The position numbers and the translations under genes are program-made. A stretch of DNA of 15,226 nucleotides from Verrucomicrobiota bacterium (GTDB taxonomy: Bacteria; Verrucomicrobiota; Verrucomicrobiia; Limisphaerales; J093): positions 1-15,226 of the forward strand of contig JARYMD010000055.1 in assembly GCA_029907285.1 (NCBI GenBank), read 5' to 3'. Of the stretch, positions 1 through 7,100 are shown piece after piece (position 1 is the stretch's first letter; each line of letters begins with the position of its first letter). The notes beneath the pieces were generated by a model. The model searched no databases. It was not told where the DNA came from and worked only from the letters and a program-made list of their open reading frames with translations.

Positions 1-3000
1 GCACGACCTCATCGCGGCCGGGTCTGTGCACGGCTTCCAAGCGGGGTTGGCTCTGTGGGTCGTTCGGGTCCAATCCTGCAACGTAGCATTGCCACACAGG
101 CAGCCCGTTGGCGCCGGTAACAGTCACTGCTGTCTCGAAGTCATTTGTGTAGCCGTGCGACACCAACCACCAGAGCGGCGTTGGGAAATTGCTGGTGAGT
201 TGTTCGCCGAAAACGGCTGCCACGGCGAAATCGTTTGTCATGTGGAGCCGCAGAGGATTCTCTGTGCTTGAAACGTCGCCGGTCCAGCACTTGAACTCGA
301 ACCAGTTCTCCGGCTCGGCCAGCAATTCCACCACGGTGTCAGCGACGAATTGGCCGCCCATTGGGTTGACCCGTCCCCAAAGAGGTTCATTAACGCTTAC
401 CCGGAGTGCGAACGTGTTTGTCGGGGCAACCAACAGAACCGCATCCCGCGTCGTGTTGCCACGGCCGGTTGTCGAGTTCACAAAGGTTATAACGTCCCGA
501 TATTCACCCTCCGGCAAGGCGAGCACAAAGGCTTCGGCAAGACCAAGCTCCACCTTCTGACTGCCTCCCGGTTCGAGCATGCCGGATTCCGGCGTGATTG
601 TGAGCCAGTCGGCGGCAGCGGTCGCCGCCCATTGAAAACTCGATCCTCCCGTGTTTGTCAGCGTGTAAGTCGCACTGGCCGGATAAAACGGCCCGCCGAC
701 ACGCCCCGCGACTGACCAAGCGGTTGACGGTGAGACCTCCAACAGCCCGGGCTCGACTGTCGGAATCGCCACTTCGAAGCTGCCCAACACACCGCCTTGC
801 ATTTCGTGTCCCAGCACATCTTCGACCGCGCCTGCAAGCAGGGTGACGGTATAGGTGCCATTGTGCTCGGCCTGCCACACGCCGTTTGGTGCTGGAATTG
901 AGTAAATGGCCACAATCTCAGCCGCGTCCAGGGGCACATCAGCACCGACAAATTCAGCATGGCAGGCGTAGCCGTTTGGCCCCGTTACCCACAGGTCATC
1001 GGAATCGAGGCTTGCAAGGCTGACAGATGTTTCATCCTTGTAGCAGACGGTGCAAAGGTGGTTGGGCGTGCCAGGCGTTGTTAGATTGGCCACGGTAAGC
1101 GTGGCAATGGGCGGCGCGGTGTCGAATGTGCCTTCGCCCAACACCTCCACATCGTCAATGTTCCAGCCGAGATCGGTCTGTGATTGGTTCGATGTCAATC
1201 CCCAGCGCAATTGGAGTGTGGAGCTGCCAACGACATTTGTCGGCAACGGGTATTGAACCTCGCGCCAGGCGCTGTCTTGAACCCGGCTGCTGGTGGTCCA
1301 GACCCCCACCCACGTAACGCCGTCGGTGGAAGCTTCAATAAAAGCGGTGTCGCCTGCACGCAGTCTGAGCCAGCGTTGGAAGCGCAAACTCAACGTTGTG
1401 CTGCCTGCGGCGTTGATTGGCGGAGTTGTTGCACAGCGGGGCGCAAGTGAATTCTCGTAGTTGCCCTTCAAATTGTAGCCCACGATTCGAGTGCCGGTCG
1501 CGCCTGCGCGCGGGCCGCCAACTCCATACGAAGGTTCCCCATACTGCCATAGAGCATCCATTGTCCACCCGGGGTCAGTGTCCATGTTGGCCGAGTACAA
1601 AACGATCGGGATTGAAACGTGAAATTCGCCAAGGCGAGTTGCCGGGGCCCATGCGCCTTCGGTATCGGCGACCTGTTGTGGTTCCAGCCACACGGCATAA
1701 ACGCCATTATGTGCTGCGGTCCAAACCTCGCCGTTTGGCGGAACCACGCTGTAAGTAGCGCGGCGCGGCGTGCCGTTGCTTTGCAAATCAACGCCAACGA
1801 GAATTGCAAATCGATCGTAGCCATTCGGTCCCGTCACTCTTATGTCCGAGCTGTCCAATGTGGACACGTCAACCGCAACATTGTCGGAGTAAACCACGGT
1901 GAAAACATGATTTGTCTGGCCTGTTCGTGACAGTTCAGTGACTTCCAGCTCCGCCATCGGCGGCGTGGCAACTCCGGCGGGATCCGTAACCCACCCGTTG
2001 ACAAAGTATTGGCCAAGGCTGCCATAAGCAGTGTAACCGGTGGGAGTTGCACTGAATGGATCGCCTGCTCCAGAATTTCGAACCGCGATGTAGTAGAGCC
2101 CCGCCAGAAGGTTGGTTTCGAGACACGCGCTCGTGGTGGCAGGCGGATTGTTCGTCAGCAACTGTTTCCCAGATGAGTCATACAATTCAATCGACAGGTC
2201 AAGATTGCCGCCTCGCGTGCCTGAAGTCATTACGAGCGGACTGACCGTCAGCTTCACAGGACCGCTTCCCGTGAGGAAGGAAAACCAATCAACGTCTTTG
2301 CTTTGCTCGATAACGCCTTTGTTTGAGGGATTGGCATTGGCCGGGTCCGTCAGAGGCGTCGTGGAGACAATGTTTGTCTTGTCGGTGAGTTTTATTGGGG
2401 TTGCAGTCGCCGCTGAGTTGCCGTGGTCATCAGTCTTGTAAGCGGTTTTGCTGGCGATGACAGCAAGGTCGTCCTGGGTGTTGTTAGCATTGTAGTATTC
2501 GCCTTTCGACCACTGCGTGACGTTGCGGCTGTAACCCGTGCCCATGATCGGACCCCATGAAATGTCGCCGCTCCCGTGCCCACTGTAATACTCGATGCCA
2601 TCGGTCCTGCCGTCGTGGCTCAGCCCGAGGTTGTGCCCGATCTCATGGGACACCACCTCAGCGATGAGCGATTCAGAGTTGCCAAGGTTGTCGTGGTAAA
2701 CCCATGCCGGCCGATAGCGGGCGTAATTGAACGCCCCGAAGACGTTGATGTATGCCACTCCTCCGGCGTCGTTTTCCGGGTTTGGCTGACCGTCTCTGTC
2801 CACGTGGTTGGTGATGAGCGCGACAGCGGTGCGGGTGGTCAGCGTTGCTGGTCGTTCAGTTGTTACATCGATATTGAACGGCGCAAAATCTTCTGCAGCG
2901 CGCATCCAGACATTGCTGATGATGGTTTGCTCCGTTTCGTTGTAGGTTTCGTAGTCCGAATCAACACTGAACGGCAACGCCGGGATGCTGCTTCGGTCCA

Positions 3001-3520
3001 GTTCTGTGTTCCACGATGTGTTAACAACGGTTTCACCCGCAAAGTTCAGGTACAACACATTCTGCGCGCCCGGCCGACTGTGAAAAAGAAGCGAGGACGG
3101 AAACGGAGACACAGGCAGGCTTGTTCCTGCAGCGCTGACGGCAACCGCGTTTTTGTCTGCCAGTTCATCCAACTCTTCTGAATCGAACCTGCATGTGAAG
3201 AATATGCCGCCCTCCCTGTCGGCAGCCAGCGACGCGACATCGTGTGCGGTGAAATGAAAACTCTGCAACCAGCGTTTGGCGTTTTCGCGGGCGGTGGGCG
3301 ACAGTCTTTCAAGCCGGGTCCGCAAACGTCCTTGTGGAATATCATCCAACCGATCCCAGCCACCGGGCCTAAATTCTGGTTGTGAAGCAATCGTTCTTGC
3401 GTCGGCGGCTTGAGTGATTGACATCGGCAGAAAAACAGCGGCAGACGCAACTGCAGCCTGCCAAACCAGCCTGCCAAACCCGCAACCGAACACGAAGCCT
3501 GTCACAATCCTTCGCAACAT
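1..3520 (-). CDS. Large secreted multidomain zinc metalloprotease (zincin, PPC and adhesin-like modules), 3' end cut by window edge
   Basis: The frame is open from ATG at 3520 to the left edge (about 1173 codons, no stop seen), so the C-terminus is missing. An in-frame TAG lies 15 bases upstream of the ATG, so this is the first possible ATG; no clear Shine-Dalgarno is visible. Residues 1-38 look like a signal peptide (MLRRI, then a hydrophobic stretch ending near ITQA/ADA). The catalytic zincin motif HEIGHNLGLSHD is at residues 292-303 (H292, E293, H296, H302), with a Met-turn candidate in IMGTGY at M326, as in M12/reprolysin-like metzincins. A pre-peptidase C-terminal (PPC)-like segment follows (about 360-500). 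Two homologous ~118-residue modules (about 520-638 and 802-920; each contains TGPNGY and HNG.Y) flank a MAM/lectin-like segment (about 640-800). A BACON-like part (about 922-1035), a B-repeat-like part and the start of a PLWW..HGYTND tail follow. The role is probably extracellular or surface proteolysis; the substrate is unknown. Confidence 0.9.
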   Translation of the reverse strand, partial: MLRRIVTGFVFGCGFGRLVWQAAVASAAVFLPMSITQAADARTIASQPEFRPGGWDRLDDIPQGRLRTRLERLSPTARENAKRWLQSFHFTAHDVASLAADREGGIFFTCRFDSEELDELADKNAVAVSAAGTSLPVSPFPSSLLFHSRPGAQNVLYLNFAGETVVNTSWNTELDRSSIPALPFSVDSDYETYNETEQTIISNVWMRAAEDFAPFNIDVTTERPATLTTRTAVALITNHVDRDGQPNPENDAGGVAYINVFGAFNYARYRPAWVYHDNLGNSESLIAEVVSHEIGHNLGLSHDGRTDGIEYYSGHGSGDISWGPIMGTGYSRNVTQWSKGEYYNANNTQDDLAVIASKTAYKTDDHGNSAATATPIKLTDKTNIVSTTPLTDPANANPSNKGVIEQSKDVDWFSFLTGSGPVKLTVSPLVMTSGTRGGNLDLSIELYDSSGKQLLTNNPPATTSACLETNLLAGLYYIAVRNSGAGDPFSATPTGYTAYGSLGQYFVNGWVTDPAGVATPPMAELEVTELSRTGQTNHVFTVVYSDNVAVDVSTLDSSDIRVTGPNGYDRFAILVGVDLQSNGTPRRATYSVVPPNGEVWTAAHNGVYAVWLEPQQVADTEGAWAPATRLGEFHVSIPIVLYSANMDTDPGWTMDALWQYGEPSYGVGGPRAGATGTRIVGYNLKGNYENSLAPRCATTPPINAAGSTTLSLRFQRWLRLRAGDTAFIEASTDGVTWVGVWTTSSRVQDSAWREVQYPLPTNVVGSSTLQLRWGLTSNQSQTDLGWNIDDVEVLGEGTFDTAPPIATLTVANLTTPGTPNHLCTVCYKDETSVSLASLDSDDLWVTGPNGYACHAEFVGADVPLDAAEIVAIYSIPAPNGVWQAEHNGTYTVTLLAGAVEDVLGHEMQGGVLGSFEVAIPTVEPGLLEVSPSTAWSVAGRVGGPFYPASATYTLTNTGGSSFQWAATAAADWLTITPESGMLEPGGSQKVELGLAEAFVLALPEGEYRDVITFVNSTTGRGNTTRDAVLLVAPTNTFALRVSVNEPLWGRVNPMGGQFVADTVVELLAEPENWFEFKCWTGDVSSTENPLRLHMTNDFAVAAVFGEQLTSNFPTPLWWLVSHGYTNDFETAVTVTGANGLPVWQCYVAGLDPNDPQSQPRLEAVHRPGRDEVV

Positions 3521-3572
3521 AACCCCGGGGCACTAAAGTAAACGCATCGCTGTTCAAAATCGACTAGTTATT

Positions 3573-3590
3573 GGGGTTAGCTTTGACCCC
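3573..3590. repeat. Short hairpin, GGGGT ... ACCCC
   Basis: Five-base arms GGGGT (3573-3577) and ACCCC (3586-3590) enclose an 8-base loop. The arms are 53-70 bases upstream of the metalloprotease ATG, so the hairpin could lie in its leader. There is no T-run, so it is not an intrinsic terminator. It may be a relic of a dispersed palindromic repeat. Confidence 0.4.
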
Positions 3591-3622
3591 GCGCACAAGG
3601 CAAATGCGCGCCGGATGAATAG

Positions 3623-3635
3623 TGTGCCAGGCACA
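3623..3635. repeat. 13-bp palindrome TGTGCCAGGCACA
   Basis: A perfect palindrome around a central A: arms TGTGCC and GGCACA. It lies upstream of the metalloprotease gene and downstream (on the plus strand) of the GGGGT hairpin. It could be a protein-binding half-site pair or a fragment of a dispersed repeat; the sequence alone does not decide. Confidence 0.35.
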
Positions 3636-3672
3636 AAGTTCGAGGTTTCGCATCGAGGACAGGCGCTCCTTT

Positions 3673-3803
3673 GTACGTTTTAAGTTGAGCGTTGGACGTT
3701 GGGTGTTATCAACGGAACACACTGGACGGCATACCGATTGGGAACCTTCAACGTGCAACATAGAACGTGCAACGTTCAACGCCCAACGTACAACCTTCAA
3801 AGG
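3673..3803. repeat. Inverted pair of degenerate 7-bp tandem repeat arrays forming a long imperfect hairpin
   Basis: The left array (3673-3707) is five 7-base units of the form NNNCGTT: GTACGTT, TTAAGTT, GAGCGTT, GGACGTT, GGGTGTT. The right array (3748-3803) is eight units in the opposite sense: TCAACGT, GCAACAT, AGAACGT, GCAACGT, TCAACGC, CCAACGT, ACAACCT, TCAAAGG. Positions 3671-3707 pair with 3757-3793 without a gap, 28 of 37 positions complementary, around a 49-base loop. The units share AACG/CGTT but vary elsewhere, so this looks like an old tandem expansion that has diverged. No coding potential is credible across it. Confidence 0.8.
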
Positions 3804-3895
3804 GAGGCAATAATAGGGCGCATGTTGGAGCGATGGCAGACCACTGACCATCGGCCCCTGCCTCTTGATCGCTGTCTCCTGTCCCCTGGTTCCGC

Positions 3896-3907
3896 CCGCC
3901 AAGGCGG
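3896..3907. repeat. CCGCC-AA-GGCGG palindrome
   Basis: Five-base complementary arms CCGCC and GGCGG are separated by AA. A second CCGCC at 3892-3896 offers an alternative pairing. It lies 133 bases before ATG 4040, with no following T-run. It is probably part of the intergenic repeat patchwork and not a terminator. Confidence 0.35.
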
Positions 3908-4189
3908 TGACAGTTTTGGGTCATTTGGTTGCCGCAGGTTTGCCCCGAGCTGACGAGTCATGCGCCTTCTGAAGGCCGCAATTGCAGTTTGATAACGGCA
4001 TGTTGTATGCTGAGGTGATTCCTGTCGGGGCCGGACTCTATGGTAAACAAAAAACCAGACACCGATACAGGGGAATCGGCGGAAATCGTCACTCGCTCCC
4101 CATCGAAATCTCGTTTTGCGCTTTTCGCTGAGCGGTTTCGAATCCTTCTCGCGGTCTCATGTCACGGACCGGCTTGCCAATGCCATGGC

Positions 4190-7100
4190 ATGGCACAACC
4201 GAAAAAGTCAGGAGCGGGCGTGACCGGTTTGATGCTTTTGTGCGCCTTGTGGTTGAATCTGGCTGCCCACGGGCAGTTGACATTGGTTTGGACGGCTTTC
4301 AATGACCATTACGCCGGACCGGCCACGGGCCAGTACACGACCGCGTGGAACGTGTTTGGCACTGCCAGCGGGGCCCTGGGCAATGAAGGTCCGCTCATGG
4401 ACAGTGCGACGGGAGCTGTGTTGCCTGTCCGGCTAACCATTTCCAGTTCAGGGACCGTGAGCCAAGGGTCCGCTTCAGGTGCGCCCGGCGCGGGAACACC
4501 AGCGTATGAAGTGTTCACAGGTCACATTGACTGGGGCAGCGATGACAAACCCCATGCGCCGTTGGTGAATCCCGGCGCGGTCATCGATTATACCTTCACG
4601 GGGCTTGATCCAAACAAACGTTACGGGTTTGTCGGGACTGGCGTTCGCGGCGGTGTGGGTGGGAGCTACGCGTTGCGTTGGAGTTTGGTGGAGTTGTTGG
4701 ATGCGGAATCATTCAAACCGGCTCATTCTACTGGCGCGGCTGCGTACACGAACGGCCTCGCCGCAACTCAGGTTGCAATCAACACAGGACAAAACAGCAC
4801 GACCGGCGACTACGCCGCGTGGGAGGAAATCGATCCGGGCGCAGACGGTTCATTCACAATTCGCTGCAGCTACTACAGTGGCCCGATCCCAACAGGCACC
4901 GCAGGCGGCCCTTACTGTTACGGCCTGATGGCGCTGCGGTTGCAGGAGTTCAACGTCTCTCCGGTTCCCGCTGCCATTACCACTCATCCCACCAACCAAA
5001 CTGTGCTGGAAGGCGCCGCGGCTAGTTTCAAGGTTGTTGTCTGGGGCAATCCATGGCCGTCCGTTCAATGGTATCGAGACGGAGCGCCGATTGAAGGCGC
5101 TACGAACCTAACGTTGAGCTTGCCCGCGGTTTCGATGAGCGACGATCAAGCCGCTTTCTACGCGGTCGCCAGCAATTGGGTGGCTGGCACCAGTTGCATG
5201 GCTACAAGCTTGGTGGCCAGATTGACCGTGCAGCCGGACCTGACGCCGCCGGTTGTTGTTTCCGTTCTGCCTGCGGCGAACGCAACGGTCAGCAGCCTCA
5301 AAACCATCGAGGTCTTTTTCAACAAACCCGTCACCAACGTTGACGCTTCCGATCTCTTGATCAATGGATCAGAAGCCAGCCAGGTCCAAATGCTCACACC
5401 CGCCCAGTACCTGTTCAGTTTCGCGCAGCCACCGCCCGGAACTGTGCAGGTGGCATGGGACACAGATCATCGCATCACCGACCTGACCTCTTCTGCCAAT
5501 CCGTTCGGCGGCGGAAGTTGGACGTATCGCCTCGCTACCAACCTCATTTACGCCGTCCTCATCAACGAATTCATGGCCGCCAACCGCTATTTCCTCCGCG
5601 ACGAGGATGGCGATTACTCGGACTGGATTGAACTTTACAACTCGGCCAGCGTCTCTGTGCCGCTTGAAGGCTGCTATTTGACGGACAACAGCCGCAGACT
5701 GACGATGTGGCGGTTCCCCAGTATCACCATGCCGCCAAAGAGCTATCTGCTGGTTTGGGCTTCGGGAAAAAACCGCGCCAGCCCCACCTCGCCGCTCCAC
5801 ACCAACTTCCAGCTCGACAAGGACGGCGGTTACCTCGCGCTGGTCATGCCCGATGGCACCAACGTCGTCTCCGCTTTTACCCCCACCTACCCACCCCAAC
5901 ACACCGATGTGTCCTACGGACGCGACCGGTCAGACCCTTCGCTTCTTGGGTTTTTCACGTCGCCCACACCTCGAGCAGCGAATTCAACCGCTGGGGCGAG
6001 TTTCGCCCCTGAAGTGCGCTTTTCTCGCGACTCCGGCACTTTTACAACACCCTTCTCACTGAGCCTGAGCACGACGAGTACCAACGCCGAAATCCGGTAC
6101 ACTCTAGGAACCAACGCGCCGACGGCTTCGAGCGAACTTTACAAACAGCCAATCTTGATCACCAACACCCTGCAAGTGCGGGCGCGGGCGTTCATGGCCG
6201 GGCGGTTGCCGAGCGACATTCAATCACGAGCATACCTGTACCTTGATCCTACCACGACCAACGTGACGCAATTCACCTCACCGCTGCCAATCGTGGTCTT
6301 TCACAACTATGGCAAGGGTCAAGTGCCGTACAGCGATCCCGGCCAATTCTCCCTGATCCAGGTCTTCGAACCCAGGAACGGCCGCAGCGCCCTCACCAAT
6401 GCACCGGACCTGGCCGTCATGGGCACAATTCATCGTCGCGGCCAAGCCACGCGCTGGCTGCCCAAAATGAGCCTGCGCGTCGAGACCATCGACGAATACG
6501 GCGACAACAAGAACGTCCCGATGGCTGGATTCCCCGCGGACGACGACTGGGTGTTTTATGCGATTAACGGGTATGACAAGGTGCTGATGCACAATCCGCT
6601 TTCGCACGAGTTGTATCGTCAACTGGGCCGGTATTCATCGCGCACACGGTTCGTCGAGGTCTTCATCAAAGACGATTCCGGCCCGCCTGGCCCAATCACC
6701 GCGGCCGACTACAACGGTCTCTATGTCCTCGAAGAAAAGGTGAAGATTCACAAGCAGCGCGTGGACATCGACGAGCTTCAGGACGAAAACACAACTCCGC
6801 CCAGCGTCACGGGCGGTTATTTGTTCAGCATCGACAAGGACGGTGACTGGCCTCCCCTTTACGCTGCCAATTCCTCGATGTGGTATATCGATCCTGACGC
6901 AGCCACCATCAGCACTCCGCAACGAGCGCCCCAGATGCAATACATCACTGATTACCTCAACGCTTTCTACAGCGCCTTGACCGGGCCATCATGGACAAAC
7001 CCGGTTACCGGTTACGCCGCCTACATCGACGTGCCGGCGTTCATCGATTTCCACCTCCACCAAACGCTGGTGTTTAACGTGGACATGCTGCGCATCAGTA

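Larger units (their letters stand above)
3521..4189. other. Repeat-rich divergent intergenic region between metalloprotease and CotH genes
   Basis: No convincing gene is present. Short open frames here translate heptad repeats or lack family resemblance. The region holds, in order: a GGGGT/ACCCC hairpin (3573-3590), a TGTGCC-A-GGCACA palindrome (3623-3635), two inverted arrays of 7-bp repeats (3673-3803), and a CCGCC-AA-GGCGG palindrome (3896-3907). Promoters for both divergent genes must lie here or nearby, but no strong -35/-10 pair stands out. The 50 codons from ATG 4040 to 4189 are in frame with the CotH gene but are judged to be untranslated leader, because the signal peptide begins at 4190. 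Confidence 0.7.

Noticed and set aside
2576..3181. 201-codon plus-strand frame opposite the metalloprotease
   Set aside because: It is an antisense shadow of the real minus-strand gene, which has signal peptide and catalytic motifs.
3564..3902. 112-codon minus-strand frame in the divergent gap
   Set aside because: Its translation comes from the 7-bp repeats and palindromes, shows no family resemblance and no plausible start context.
3982..4011. Possible sigma-70 promoter TTGCAG, 18 bases, TATGCT upstream of CotH
   Set aside because: Only three of six and four of six consensus matches; expected by chance in this much sequence.
4040..4189. Start of the CotH gene at ATG 4040
   Set aside because: It would place 50 polar residues before a clear signal peptide; ATG 4190 gives a normal signal sequence. 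Neither has a strong Shine-Dalgarno, so this is not certain.
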